Positions 26,229 to 35,780 are shown, counted from the stretch's first letter. The stretch is 64,000 nt of DNA from Oscillatoria sp. FACHB-1407 (GCF_014697545.1 NZ_JACJSA010000029.1:1-64000), one strand, 5' to 3'. Notes: generated by a model not told the origin, from the sequence alone. Made by a program: numbers and translations.

Positions 26229-26555
26229 ATGACTTTTGCTGAATCTCGTACTGATACTGTTCCAGTTCAGCTTCCCAATGGAGCGATCGTCAAAGTTGAG
26301 GTGTCAAAAACTGGGCGGGAGGATGTCAGTTTTGATCCAAAGCAATTTCAGCCAGTGGCAGATGCGATCGAGGGTGTAGTGCAGATGATTGCAACACCAA
26401 TCCAAAAAGTAAGACCTAAAAAGGCGACGGTGAAATTTGGCATGGAATTGGCGATCGAGTCTGGGCAACTGACGGCAATTATTGTCAAAGGTTCTGGCAA
26501 GGCTAATCTAGAAATCACATTGGAATGGGAAGCCCAGCCTAAGATTGAATCATGA
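26229..26555 (+). CDS. Trypco1 (CU044_2847-type) protein, partner of trypsin-NACHT protein
   Basis: A 108-residue beta-rich protein with the family pattern VPVQLPNGAIVKVEV ... FDPKQFQPVADAIEGVVQMI ... KPKKATVKFGMEL (here RPKKATVKFGMEL) ... GKANLEITLEWE. Trypsin-co-occurring domain 1 proteins are encoded with trypsin-like and STAND NTPase genes in bacterial conflict systems described for multicellular bacteria. AAAGGGG precedes the ATG. Its stop overlaps the start of the downstream 1,592-residue gene (ATGA), so the two are made together. It probably acts as a substrate or regulator of the neighbouring protease; that role is inferred. Confidence 0.85.
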   Translation: MTFAESRTDTVPVQLPNGAIVKVEVSKTGREDVSFDPKQFQPVADAIEGVVQMIATPIQKVRPKKATVKFGMELAIESGQLTAIIVKGSGKANLEITLEWEAQPKIES

Positions 26556-29500
26556 GCCAGCTAGAAGATCTGCTACAACAATGCACAGTGAAGCTGACCC
26601 TTCCTGGTCGTTTGGGTTGGGGAACAGGTTTCTTTGTGGCTCCCGGATGGATTCTCACTTGTGCTCACGTGGTTCAAGGAGCAAGAGATGAGCCTGTTCA
26701 GGTGCGTTGGCAGAAACAGGAGAACTGGGCGCAAGCGACAGTGGAGCGATTGCTAGCTGACCCTTTTGATTTAGCCTTACTGAAAGTAACAGGTTCTACT
26801 GAGGCAAATCCACCGTGCGTGTATTTTGATGAGGAAATTCGCTCCCGCGATCCACTGTATTTATTTGGATACCCTGACCAGGACTTTTCCAACGGCTGCC
26901 CAGTAACATTCAACTGCGAGGGGCTAACGGGGGATGAATCAGCACTAATTAAGTTTGCTTTAGGGCAGGTGCGCCCTGGGATGAGTGGATCGCCGTTGCT
27001 GAATCAGCGGACGGGAAAGGTGTGTGGAATGGTGAAATTTACGCGCGATCGCTCCTTTGATCTGGGTGGTGGTGCCATTCCGACCCACGTGATTTTGGAA
27101 CAGTTTCCTCAATTGCGAAAGCTTCAGCGGGAGTTTCATGGGAGCGATCGGCGTTGGAGTGTACTAACTTCAACAGGACAGGCAGAAATCAATTTTCGCC
27201 CCTACCTGGAAGCTGTCATCAATCACTATTCTCAACAACGTCATCTGTACACCCCTACCAATGCCCTGTTACCTTTGGAAGCTAGGTCGGTAGAACGACC
27301 AGGACAAGATGGTAAGCAAGAACAGCAATCAGAGAAAAAAGTTGAGCAGTTTCCAGTGCTGGAGGGATTGCGGAAGTATGCTTTAGGCACGCAGCGAGAG
27401 CATGTGTTGTTGGCAGGACGACCGGGATCAGGGAAATCGACTACATTGCGACAGTTAGCAGTGTCCCTGGCAGAGGAAGGGCAAGTTCCGGTGTTGGTGC
27501 AGTTGAAGGGTGATCGCCCCGTTCCTGACCTGATCCAGGCAGAATTTCGCCGGATGAAACAGCGAGTGACTCTTGAACAGATTGATGAGTGGTTACTGGC
27601 AGAGCGTCTGGTATTGCTGTTGGATGGGGTAAATGAAATTCCCAATGATTCACTGCGGCGATCACTTGCCCAGTTTCGGGAAGAGAACCCAACTGTACCC
27701 ATGATCTTCACCACACGAGATTTGAGTCTGAGAGGCGACTTGGGTATTGGCAAGCGGCTGGAGATGAAGCCCTTGTTAGAGCGACAAATGCGGGAGTTTG
27801 TGGGCAAGTATTTGCCGGAGCAGGGCAATCACCTGTTGGTGCAGTTGCGCGATCGCCTGCGAGAAATTGCCGAAACACCACTACTGTTGAAAATGCTCTG
27901 TGATGTGTTTCAACAAATAGGCGAAGTGCCGCAAAGTAAGGGCGAATTGTTTCGGCGATTTGATGCCGAGTACGAGCGGTTTAAGGGGTTGCCTGCGGTG
28001 TCTGAGGATTTTAGGCGGTTTAAGGCAGAGTTGTTGCAGCATTTAGCCTGGTTGATGATGCAGGGAGATGAACAGCGCCCCACTGAATTTGTTTTGACGC
28101 TGGCCCGTACCCAAGCCGAAAAACGTATTGAGCAATGGCTGAACCAGCGGGTCAGTGATCCAGGGACTAAAGCTAAAGAATGGTTGGAGGATTTGCTGGA
28201 GCATCATTTATTACAAGTGGCGACAGACTCCCGACAAATTGAATTCCATCACCAGTTGTTTCAGGAATACTACGCCGCAGAATATTTACGGCAACAACTC
28301 CCTGATTTGCTTAAAGATGAAAATCGCTTTAAACGAGACTACCTTAACTACCTGAAGTGGACAGAGCCAATGGCATTGATGTTAGCTTTGGTAGACAGCA
28401 AAGAACAGGCGGAGCAATTGGTGAAACTGGCGTTGGCTGTGGATTTGATTTTGGGGGCAAGGCTGGCAGGTGAAGTGAAGTCAGAGTTTCAGTCGCAAAC
28501 CGTCAAGTTTGTGGAGGAGTTGGACGTACCGAATTGGTTAAAGGTTCAACTTTTGGGGGAGACGCGATCGGATTATGCCATTCCGATTTTGCTGAAATTG
28601 ATGGAAGATTCTGACTCTGATGTGCGTAGGAGAGCAGCAGGGGCGTTAGCCAAGATTGGCAGTGAAGTAGCGATACCGGGCTTGCTGAGACTAGTGGAAG
28701 ATGCTGACTCTGATATGCGTTGGAGGGTAGCAGGGGTGTTAGGCGAGATTGGCAGTGAAGCGGCGATACCGGGCTTGCTGAGACTAGTGGAAGATGCTGA
28801 TTCTGATGTGCGTCGGAGCGCAGTAGATGCGTTAGGTCAGATTGGCAGTGAAGTGGCGATACCGGGTTTACTTAAACTGTTGGAAGATTCTGACTCTGAT
28901 GTGTGTGGGAGCGCAGTAGATGCGTTAGGCAAGATTGGCAGTGAAGTGGCAATTGCGGTCTTGCTTAAACTGTTGGAAGATACTGACCATAAGTTGCGTT
29001 GGAGCGCAGCAAATGCGTTAGGTCAGATTGGCGGTGAAGTGGCGATTGCGGTCTTAGTTAAACTGGTAGAAGATGCTGACTCTAATGTGCGTTGGAGCGC
29101 AATAGATGCGTTAGGTCAGTTAGGCAAGATTGGTAATGAAGCGGCACTACCGGTTTTACTTAAACTAGTAGAAGATACTGACTCTGATGTGCGTAGAAGA
29201 GTAGCAGGGGCGTTAGGCAAGATTGGCAGTGAAGCGTCCATACCGGTCTTGCTTAAATTGGTAGAAGATACTGACTCTAATGTGCGTTGGGGCGCAGTAG
29301 ATGCGTTATGTCAGATTGGCAATGAAGTGGCAATTGCGGACTTGCTTAAATTGACGGAGAATGCTAACTCTGATGTGCGTAAGAGCGCAGTAGACGCGTT
29401 AGGCAGGATTGGCAATGAAATGGCAATTGTGGACTTGCTTAAACTGATGGAAGATACTGACTCTGATGTGCGTTGGAGCGCAGCAGGGGCGTTAGGCAAG

Positions 29501-31330
29501 ATTGGCAATGAAATGGCAATTGTGGACTTGCTTAAACTGATGGAAGATGCTGACTCTGATGTGCGTTGGAGCGCAGTAGAGGCATTAGGCAGGATTGGCA
29601 GTGAAGCGGCTATACCGGTCTTGCTGAGATTTTTGGAGGATACTGACTACAACGTGCGTTGGAGCGCAGTAGAGGCGTTAGGTCAGATTAACAGTGAGGC
29701 GGCGATTCCAAGCTTGTTGAAACTGGTGGAAGATATTGGCTCTGATATGCGTTGGAAAGCAGTAGAGGCGTTAGGCAAGATTGGCAGTGAAGCGGCTATA
29801 CCGGTCTTGCTTAAATTGATGGAAGATGCTGACTCTGATGTGCGTTGGAGCGCAGTAGAGGCATTAGGCAGGATTGGCAGTGAAGCGGCTATACCGGTCT
29901 TGCTTAAATTGATGGAAGATGCTGACTCTGATGTGCGTTGGAGCGCAGTAGAGGCATTAGGCAAGATTGGCAATGCAGCGACGATACCGGTCTTGCTTAA
30001 ACTGTTGGAAGATACTGACCATAAGTTACGTTGGAGCGCAGCGGAAGCATTAGATCAGATTGGCAATGCAGCAGCGATACCGAGCTTGCTGAAGCTGTTA
30101 GAACATGCTGACTCCAATGCGCGAGATGCGTTAGCCCAGATTGGCAGTGAAGCGGCGATTCCAAGCTTGCTTAAACTGATGGAGGACGCTGACTATGATG
30201 TGCGTAAGAGCGCAGCAGAGGCATTAGCCCAGATTGGCGGTGAAGCGGCGATTCCAAGCTTGCTTAAACTGATGGAGGACGCTGACTATGATGTGCGTAA
30301 GAGCGCAGCAGAGGCATTAGGCAGGATTGGCAGTGAAGCGTCCATACCGGGTTTGCTGAAATTATTAGAAGACGCTGACTATGATGTGCGTAGGAGCGCA
30401 GCGGATGTGTTAGTCCAGATTGGCAGTGAAGCGGCGATTCCAAGCTTGCTGAAACTGGTAGAGCACGCGGATCCTTACGTGCGTGGGAGCGCAGCAGAGG
30501 CATTAGGCAAGATTGGCAGTGAAGTGGCGATTCCAAGCTTGCTGAAACTGGTGCAAGACGCTGATTACAACGTGCGTAGGAGAATAGCAGATGCGTTAGC
30601 CCAGATTGGCAGTGAAGTAGCGCTACCAGGTTTACTGAAATTGTTGGAAGATGCTGATTACAACGTGCGTAGGATCGCAGCAAATGCATTAGGTAACATT
30701 GAGAAAAAACAGGCGGATGTATTTTCTCCCCATCTCACTCATTTGCTCACGCTCATCCCAACCGATTCAGGTAAATATGCCCAGCGCATCATTCTCGCCA
30801 TCCAAGAAAACTGCAGATACTACGACTACGAAATCTTTCAAACCTATCTAGTCGCGCAGAAGGGCGATTTCCAAATCCACCAAAACAGCCATCCAAACGC
30901 CATCACCATCCAAACCCTGAAGAGATTAACCATCATGACTGACAAAGCCCCGACCTTCAATCAGCAACACGCAATCATTGGCGTGAATTATGCCGCTGAA
31001 GGCAGCACCATAGAATTTACTCAGCACACTAACACTTCTGAGCAAACCTTTGAGATTTTGCTTACCGATTACCAGCAATTTATTCAGCAACTTCAGCAAA
31101 AATACTCCACCCTGACCGACCCAACCACTGTTCCGCAAATTATTGAAGTCGAGGCAAAACTGATCGAAGCCCAGGATCAACAGCGGTGGCAAAACTTCCT
31201 TAACCTCAAACGACTTTGGAACGGCAGCAAGAAAGCAGGCATCAAAGTTGGTGAACACTTTGCCGAAAACAATGTCTGGGCAAAAGGCGCGATCGCTTTT
31301 CTTGAAGGTGTTAGTGAAGATGGGAAATAA
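26552..31330 (+). CDS. Trypsin-NACHT-HEAT repeat STAND protein
   Basis: A 1,592-residue conflict-system protein. A trypsin-like serine protease spans 1-200 with all three catalytic residues: His in TCAHVVQ near 38, Asp in FDLALLK near 73 and Ser in PGMSGSPLL near 145. The NACHT domain has Walker A AGRPGSGKSTTLR near 290 and Walker B LVLLLDGVNE near 355. Twenty-three HEAT/PBS-lyase-type repeats, mostly of 31 residues, span about 675-1387. A distinct C-terminal domain follows (about 1455-1592, HAIIGVNYAAEGS ... AKGAIAFLEG). Expected logic: the HEAT sensor binds a trigger, NACHT oligomerises and the protease is released. It is translationally coupled to the Trypco1 gene. All catalytic motifs are intact. 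Confidence 0.9.
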   Translation: MSQLEDLLQQCTVKLTLPGRLGWGTGFFVAPGWILTCAHVVQGARDEPVQVRWQKQENWAQATVERLLADPFDLALLKVTGSTEANPPCVYFDEEIRSRDPLYLFGYPDQDFSNGCPVTFNCEGLTGDESALIKFALGQVRPGMSGSPLLNQRTGKVCGMVKFTRDRSFDLGGGAIPTHVILEQFPQLRKLQREFHGSDRRWSVLTSTGQAEINFRPYLEAVINHYSQQRHLYTPTNALLPLEARSVERPGQDGKQEQQSEKKVEQFPVLEGLRKYALGTQREHVLLAGRPGSGKSTTLRQLAVSLAEEGQVPVLVQLKGDRPVPDLIQAEFRRMKQRVTLEQIDEWLLAERLVLLLDGVNEIPNDSLRRSLAQFREENPTVPMIFTTRDLSLRGDLGIGKRLEMKPLLERQMREFVGKYLPEQGNHLLVQLRDRLREIAETPLLLKMLCDVFQQIGEVPQSKGELFRRFDAEYERFKGLPAVSEDFRRFKAELLQHLAWLMMQGDEQRPTEFVLTLARTQAEKRIEQWLNQRVSDPGTKAKEWLEDLLEHHLLQVATDSRQIEFHHQLFQEYYAAEYLRQQLPDLLKDENRFKRDYLNYLKWTEPMALMLALVDSKEQAEQLVKLALAVDLILGARLAGEVKSEFQSQTVKFVEELDVPNWLKVQLLGETRSDYAIPILLKLMEDSDSDVRRRAAGALAKIGSEVAIPGLLRLVEDADSDMRWRVAGVLGEIGSEAAIPGLLRLVEDADSDVRRSAVDALGQIGSEVAIPGLLKLLEDSDSDVCGSAVDALGKIGSEVAIAVLLKLLEDTDHKLRWSAANALGQIGGEVAIAVLVKLVEDADSNVRWSAIDALGQLGKIGNEAALPVLLKLVEDTDSDVRRRVAGALGKIGSEASIPVLLKLVEDTDSNVRWGAVDALCQIGNEVAIADLLKLTENANSDVRKSAVDALGRIGNEMAIVDLLKLMEDTDSDVRWSAAGALGKIGNEMAIVDLLKLMEDADSDVRWSAVEALGRIGSEAAIPVLLRFLEDTDYNVRWSAVEALGQINSEAAIPSLLKLVEDIGSDMRWKAVEALGKIGSEAAIPVLLKLMEDADSDVRWSAVEALGRIGSEAAIPVLLKLMEDADSDVRWSAVEALGKIGNAATIPVLLKLLEDTDHKLRWSAAEALDQIGNAAAIPSLLKLLEHADSNARDALAQIGSEAAIPSLLKLMEDADYDVRKSAAEALAQIGGEAAIPSLLKLMEDADYDVRKSAAEALGRIGSEASIPGLLKLLEDADYDVRRSAADVLVQIGSEAAIPSLLKLVEHADPYVRGSAAEALGKIGSEVAIPSLLKLVQDADYNVRRRIADALAQIGSEVALPGLLKLLEDADYNVRRIAANALGNIEKKQADVFSPHLTHLLTLIPTDSGKYAQRIILAIQENCRYYDYEIFQTYLVAQKGDFQIHQNSHPNAITIQTLKRLTIMTDKAPTFNQQHAIIGVNYAAEGSTIEFTQHTNTSEQTFEILLTDYQQFIQQLQQKYSTLTDPTTVPQIIEVEAKLIEAQDQQRWQNFLNLKRLWNGSKKAGIKVGEHFAENNVWAKGAIAFLEGVSEDGK
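28575..30712 (+). repeat. 23 tandem HEAT-coding units of about 93 bp
   Basis: Twenty-one units are 93 bp; one is 102 bp (three extra codons, LGK, repeat 6) and one is 81 bp (deleted by four codons, repeat 17). Neighbouring units are nearly identical at the DNA level, for example units 14/15 and 18/19. Variation is concentrated at positions after the conserved LLKL-E, in the Asp-rich turn and the following RW/RR/RK pair. Confidence 0.9.
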
Positions 31331-31476
31331 CAATCACTGAACTCAGCGGACTCAAAACAATATAAATTGCTGATTATTACTTACCTGAATGAGTTTAGCG
31401 AGAACCCAACCACAAAGCTTAAACTATGAAACCACTATCAAATATTCTTGGCAGAGCCGCGAAGTAAGCCTATCAA

Positions 31477-32055
31477 TTACAGGTGCTGAAGCTCAAGCAG
31501 GATAGCAGCATAGTCTTCATTGAGTAAGTCAGTTTCTGTCTTACCCGATACGTCCTGAATAAAGGTTGCTACTCTTTCGGGTTTCCATTTCAGACGTTTT
31601 GTATGGTGCGCGATGACTTGATCGACCAGTTGGTGAGGAATGGGATGATCAGCCATCACGTCTTTAAGGGGAGTTGGCTCTTCTAAAAAGGTCGTTAGGA
31701 CTGGGCGAAGATACCAATCCGCCTGGATCTCGTCAAAGGATGGGGGTGGTGCTGTGAAGTAAAGTGCGTCTAGCTCGTCATCAACCTCCAGCCAACCAAT
31801 CATCCTTGCAAGGAACAGCCACTCTTCCTCATCAGCTTCGATCTCTCTGATGCGCTCCGGCTCGATTTCAGCTAAGGGATTGTAGACACCGGCATACCAG
31901 GCTAAAGCTTGTTTTTCACAATTAACTTTCCAGTCTTCCTCTGGAGAAAAACGGGAGCCTGCTTCTACATCACACTGGCGCACCTTAGATGCTTGGGATG
32001 CTGGAATCTTTTTGGTACGGCGCTTAGGCTTTGTAGCTCCAAATCCTCTTGACAT
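31477..32055 (-). CDS. Hypothetical protein
   Basis: A 192-residue protein from the ATG at 32055, which gives the basic N-terminus MSRGFGATKPKRRTKK common to small cyanobacterial proteins; a start at 32142 would add 29 unusual residues. The remainder is acidic and helical (EIEPERIREIEADEEEWLF), without a catalytic motif or membrane segment. It is divergent from parA. Not recognised. A plasmid accessory role is suggested only by its neighbours. Confidence 0.6.
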   Translation of the reverse strand: MSRGFGATKPKRRTKKIPASQASKVRQCDVEAGSRFSPEEDWKVNCEKQALAWYAGVYNPLAEIEPERIREIEADEEEWLFLARMIGWLEVDDELDALYFTAPPPSFDEIQADWYLRPVLTTFLEEPTPLKDVMADHPIPHQLVDQVIAHHTKRLKWKPERVATFIQDVSGKTETDLLNEDYAAILLELQHL

Positions 32056-32254
32056 GGTTTTTTCCAAGAACTGCCGACTATCAAGTGATGCCACTATCCG
32101 CCAGTAGCAATCTCTTTTTGTTATTATCTCTACCCCTATCATGGCATGTCTCTTGTAGATGTCATTCGTTCCCCAAATTTTAGGCTTGACAAGTCGGTTT
32201 TATTGGAAACGCCTACCCTTGCCCTGCCAGAATCCCCTAAACTTTTGGATATAG

Positions 32255-33022
32255 ATGTGGAACCTGCTAGTGGTAAAAGTTATCGCACTGTTTAATCAAG
32301 CGGGAGGGGTTGCCAAGACCAGTTTGACGATGAATGTGGGCTATCAGTTAGCTCAGAGAAATCGTCGAGTGCTGCTGGCCGACATGGACCCTCAAGCCTC
32401 CTTGACTACTTTTATGGGGTTGGACGTATACAACCTATCTCGCACTATTTATAATGCTGTGGTTTTGAGCGAAGCGATGCCAATCCATAAGGGCATACAC
32501 GGAATGGATCTGGCTCCAGCTAATTTGAGGCTTAGTGCAGCCGAATTGGAATTAGTTGTGGCAGATATGCGCGATCTTCGCTTAAAGGAAGCTCTAGCTC
32601 CATTTCTAGATTCCTACGATTTCATCCTGATCGACTGCCCCCCTAGCCTTGGTATTCTCAGCTACCTGAGCCTTGTTGCCGCTACTCATACATTGATTCC
32701 TATTCAAACGCACTACAAAGCATTGGTTGGAACCGATCTATTGCTGGATACAATTTCTCGTGTGCGTGCTCGTGCTAACAAATCCTTGAAGATCGCTGGG
32801 ATCGTTCCTACAATGCATGAGGCACAAACAGTTCAAGCTAAGATGAGCCTCCAAACAATCGACGATCAGCTATCTCAAGTGGGTAGGATCTATCCTCCGA
32901 TTCCTCGCTCGATTGCGTTTGCTGACGCATCCCAGGAACACCTTCCACTTGCCCTTTTTGCACCGAAGCATCCTGCGATCGCAATTCTAGATACTATTGC
33001 CCAAGGTTTAGAGGAATTGTAA
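32255..33022 (+). CDS. parA: ParA-family partition ATPase
   Basis: A 255-residue Walker-type ATPase. The deviant P-loop reads NQAGGVAKTSLT near 13-24, where canonical ParA has KGGxGKT: the signature first Lys is missing and Ala replaces the Gly before the catalytic Lys. Walker A' is VLLADMDPQASLTTF near 40 and Walker B FILIDCPPSLG near 125. It moves ParB-bound DNA copies during segregation. The start could instead be the GTG at 32270. It overlaps parB by one base (TAATG). The gene pair identifies this block as plasmid-derived or integrative-element DNA. Confidence 0.9.
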   Translation: MWNLLVVKVIALFNQAGGVAKTSLTMNVGYQLAQRNRRVLLADMDPQASLTTFMGLDVYNLSRTIYNAVVLSEAMPIHKGIHGMDLAPANLRLSAAELELVVADMRDLRLKEALAPFLDSYDFILIDCPPSLGILSYLSLVAATHTLIPIQTHYKALVGTDLLLDTISRVRARANKSLKIAGIVPTMHEAQTVQAKMSLQTIDDQLSQVGRIYPPIPRSIAFADASQEHLPLALFAPKHPAIAILDTIAQGLEEL

Positions 33023-33945
33023 TGGCGACGAGAAAGCGAACAGCACAACCTTACCAGATGCGAAACGTAGGTGGCTTGCTAGAGGAACTGGGCGATGAAC
33101 CTTCTACTGAGATGCCTGTTGATAAAATTCGCCTACCTAAGGATCAGCCTCGCAAGTACTTTGACCCCGCCAAGATGCGTGAACTGGTGGAGTCAGTCCG
33201 TGAGTATGGCATTCTTGAGCCTCTGCTGGTGCGCCCGTTAGCAGATGGAGAATACGAGCTTGTTGCTGGGGAGAGACGATACAGAGCCGCAAAAGAGGTG
33301 GGGCTGGATACAATTCCCATCGTCAGCCGAGATCTCAATGACCAGGATGCCATCCGCATTGCTCTTGTAGAAAATCTTCAACGGGAAGACCTTAACCCTG
33401 TGGAAGAAACAGAGGCTATTCTAAATCTCCTCACTGTCGAGTTGAACCTCAGCAAGGAGGACGTAACTTCTCTACTGAACCAGGTTGCTAATGCGAAAAA
33501 ACGAGGGCAGGAGTTGACGGGAAACGTTTCACGTCAAATTGAGCAAGTTGGTGAAGTGCTCTCTAGCATTGCTGATATAACGCCTGAAACCTTTCGTACA
33601 ACTCGCCTTCCGCTGTTAAACCTGCCTCCTGACATTCTCGATTCCCTTCGGCAAGGGCAGATCGAGTATACGAAAGCGAAGGCGATCGCCAAAATTAAAA
33701 ATCCTGAACAGCGGAAGGCACTCTTAAAGCGGGCAATTGATGAAGGACTTTCTCTTACACAGATTCGGGCTGAGATTACTGCAGCAGGACAACCCAATGA
33801 CAGCAATCAGCCTCCTACCTTAAGAGATGACTTCGACAGAATATATGGAAAGTTGAAGAAGTCTGATGTTTGGAATGACAGCAAAAAACAAAATCGTCTC
33901 AAAAAGCTGATGACGGAAATTGAATCCTTGCTAGAAGGAAAATAG
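33022..33945 (+). CDS. parB: ParB-family centromere-binding protein
   Basis: A 307-residue partition protein. The N-terminal CTPase/ParB domain (about 28-125) shows PRKYFDPAKMRELVESVREYG, LVAGERRYRAAKE and ENLQREDLNPVEE (the first is split across 34-54). An HTH region with LSKEDVTSLL follows (about 140-200), then an RQGQIEYTKAKAIAKI helix pair. It is translated together with parA. The cognate parS site was not identified; the gap upstream of parA (32143-32254) is the first place to look. Confidence 0.92.
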   Translation: MATRKRTAQPYQMRNVGGLLEELGDEPSTEMPVDKIRLPKDQPRKYFDPAKMRELVESVREYGILEPLLVRPLADGEYELVAGERRYRAAKEVGLDTIPIVSRDLNDQDAIRIALVENLQREDLNPVEETEAILNLLTVELNLSKEDVTSLLNQVANAKKRGQELTGNVSRQIEQVGEVLSSIADITPETFRTTRLPLLNLPPDILDSLRQGQIEYTKAKAIAKIKNPEQRKALLKRAIDEGLSLTQIRAEITAAGQPNDSNQPPTLRDDFDRIYGKLKKSDVWNDSKKQNRLKKLMTEIESLLEGK

Positions 33946-33984
33946 TTAACTATAAGAGCAATATTTATCTTCCCCTTCATCCTC

Positions 33985-35043
33985 GTGACCGATTCCCTCT
34001 TCCCTGACATTGCCCGTTACAATGCTTTCTTCGATGCGCTTAAGACGCGCATTCGGACAGCGCAGCTTCGAGCATCCCTGGCAGTTAACCAGGAACTGAT
34101 GTTTCTCTACTGGCACATTGGTCGAGAAATCCTCAAGCGCCAGCAAGAAGAGGGGTGGGGAAGCAAGGTCGTCAGTAGACTAGCGGAAGACCTGAAACGG
34201 GAATTCCCTGATATGAAGGGTTTCTCGCGGACAAATCTACTCTACATGCGAGCTTTTGCAGAGGCTTACCCAGACGAGGCAATTGTCCAGCGCAGCGCAG
34301 GACAAATTCCGTGGCGACACAATCAGGTGTTGCTGGACAAGCTGAAAACGTTAGAAGAACGCCTCTGGTATGCCCAGAAATCGCTGGAGGGTGGGTGGAG
34401 CCGGGACATTCTGGTGATGCAAATCGAAACTGGATTGTATGATCGCCAGGGCGGTGCTATTACGAATTTTGAACGTACCCTACCCAAACCCCAGTCAGAC
34501 CTGGCGCAGCAGATCGTTAAAGACCCCTATGCGCTGGACTTTTTGACGTTAAGTGATGAGGCACAAGAGAGGGATCTGGAGCGGGGACTGGTATCGCATA
34601 TCCGTGATTTTCTGATGGAATTGGGCACAGGCTTTGCGTTTGTGGGCAGCCAGTACCCACTGGAAGTTAGCGGCAAGGAATACAGGCTTGACTTGTTGTT
34701 TTATCACATTCCCCTACACCGCTATGTGGTAATTGACCTAAAAATGGGGGAATTTGAACCGCAGCACTCTGGGCAAATGAGTTTTTATGTCGCGGCGGTG
34801 GATAACATTCTGCGGACGGAGCGAGATGACCCCACAATCGGCATTATTCTCTGCAAGTCAAAGGACCGCACCACTGTCGAATACGCGCTTCAGGGTAGTA
34901 ATCAACCGATTAGCGTTTCTTCTTATCAGTTCCAGTCTAAATTGCCGCCAGCACTGGAAAAGAGCCTTCCAACCGCAGAACAATTGGAGATTGCGTTGAA
35001 CACTGCGATCGCCCAAATCGAAGCGTCTCCAGAAGAAGAGTGA
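33985..35043 (+). CDS. YhcG-type PD-(D/E)XK nuclease family protein (DUF1016)
   Basis: A 352-residue protein from GTG. The DUF1016 N-terminal helical domain spans about 10-165 (LMFLYWHIGREILKRQQEEGW, cut to LYWHIGREI near 38). The C-terminal nuclease domain spans about 190-340 with the catalytic pattern YRLDLLFYH (Asp near 236) and YVVIDLKMGEF (Asp-x-Lys near 251). The family is often found near restriction and mobile genes; its biological role is not firmly known. It starts 39 bases after parB and may share that transcript. Full length, with all key residues present. Confidence 0.9.
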   Translation: MTDSLFPDIARYNAFFDALKTRIRTAQLRASLAVNQELMFLYWHIGREILKRQQEEGWGSKVVSRLAEDLKREFPDMKGFSRTNLLYMRAFAEAYPDEAIVQRSAGQIPWRHNQVLLDKLKTLEERLWYAQKSLEGGWSRDILVMQIETGLYDRQGGAITNFERTLPKPQSDLAQQIVKDPYALDFLTLSDEAQERDLERGLVSHIRDFLMELGTGFAFVGSQYPLEVSGKEYRLDLLFYHIPLHRYVVIDLKMGEFEPQHSGQMSFYVAAVDNILRTERDDPTIGIILCKSKDRTTVEYALQGSNQPISVSSYQFQSKLPPALEKSLPTAEQLEIALNTAIAQIEASPEEE

Positions 35044-35064
35044 ACTACTTAGGTGAAGAGAGGG

Positions 35065-35375
35065 TATTCCTATGGAGACGACTCAAGACACGAACAGTGG
35101 AACGTCTCGAAAATCGCTGAACTCGCGCTTCACTCTGTCGAACTCGCGTTAACGCCAACTTCCGGCAGTACCCGACACTTGACCCAACTTCAGTTTTGGG
35201 AGTAGTGGCTTACAGGGATTCAGTACAGTTTACTGGGCGTACCATGCAATTCAATGGCGTAGTCTGGAGTGAGGCGATCGCTCCTATCCTATATCCCTCG
35301 CTCGATGCACTGGTGCAGCCTCGCATTGAACCAAACCAGAAGGGGTGGATCGCAAACTGCTTTGTTGATGGTTAG
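35065..35375 (+). pseudogene. Decayed gene of unknown family
   Basis: Two frames read as one protein: the upstream frame gives WNVSKIAELALHSVELA. After a frame change near 35145 the next gives NANFRQYPTLDPTSVLG and then VVWSEAIAPILYPSLD and GWIANCFVDG before a stop at 35373-35375. Coding character is visible in both parts, but no intact start-to-stop frame exists. Family not recognised. Confidence 0.45.
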
Positions 35376-35414
35376 CCTCCTGATTTTTCATTTGTCAAAA
35401 AATCCACTAACTCT

Positions 35415-35730
35415 TTGAAGTTCAAAAATGACTCAACCTCGCCGATAGCAACGTGTTATGACGAGCAAGGGGTTCTTTACGCTAATTTTCAGCGTCTGCC
35501 ATGTGAAGAAAACAAGCCTCTATACCTAGTTCAACAATCCCAAATTAATCAATCTCTCCCTGATTCTTTCCTCAACTTTGGGTTCACTCGTCTGCCTGTT
35601 GCTGGAGAACTACTCTAGGTAGACCAAGTCCTATGGCGTCTTGAGCATGTTGTTCGCTACCCAGCCAATGTACCTGTAGATCCAGATGATTTCTTTCCCG
35701 ATATGCCATTGGCGGTGGGATCTATGTAAA
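35415..35730 (+). pseudogene. Decayed gene with in-frame stop
   Basis: A frame reading LYLVQQSQINQSLPDSF ... RLPVAGELL is stopped by TAG at 35617-35619, but the same frame continues with protein-like sequence VDQVLWRLEHVVRYPANVP to DDFFPDMPLAVGSM and a natural stop. An ATG at 35428 in another frame (MTQPRR) suggests the original start plus a frameshift. Family not recognised. Together with the preceding fragment it marks a decaying stretch. Confidence 0.5.
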
Positions 35731-35780
35731 TTAGCTTCTATGGGGTGATAGCAGATCTTGGAGGATAGAGGAGGTAGTGC

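Noticed and set aside
27241-27828. A 195-codon minus-strand frame inside the trypsin-NACHT gene
   Set aside because: It is antisense to the NACHT P-loop region; Ser/Arg/Asn-rich composition is typical of a shadow frame.
28575-30712. Regularly spaced repeats resembling a CRISPR array
   Set aside because: The units are 93-bp in-frame HEAT codons within one open frame, without distinct spacers, and no cas gene is nearby.
35415-35618. An intact 67-residue gene
   Set aside because: The frame is stopped by TAG in the middle of continuing protein-like sequence, so it is described as decayed.
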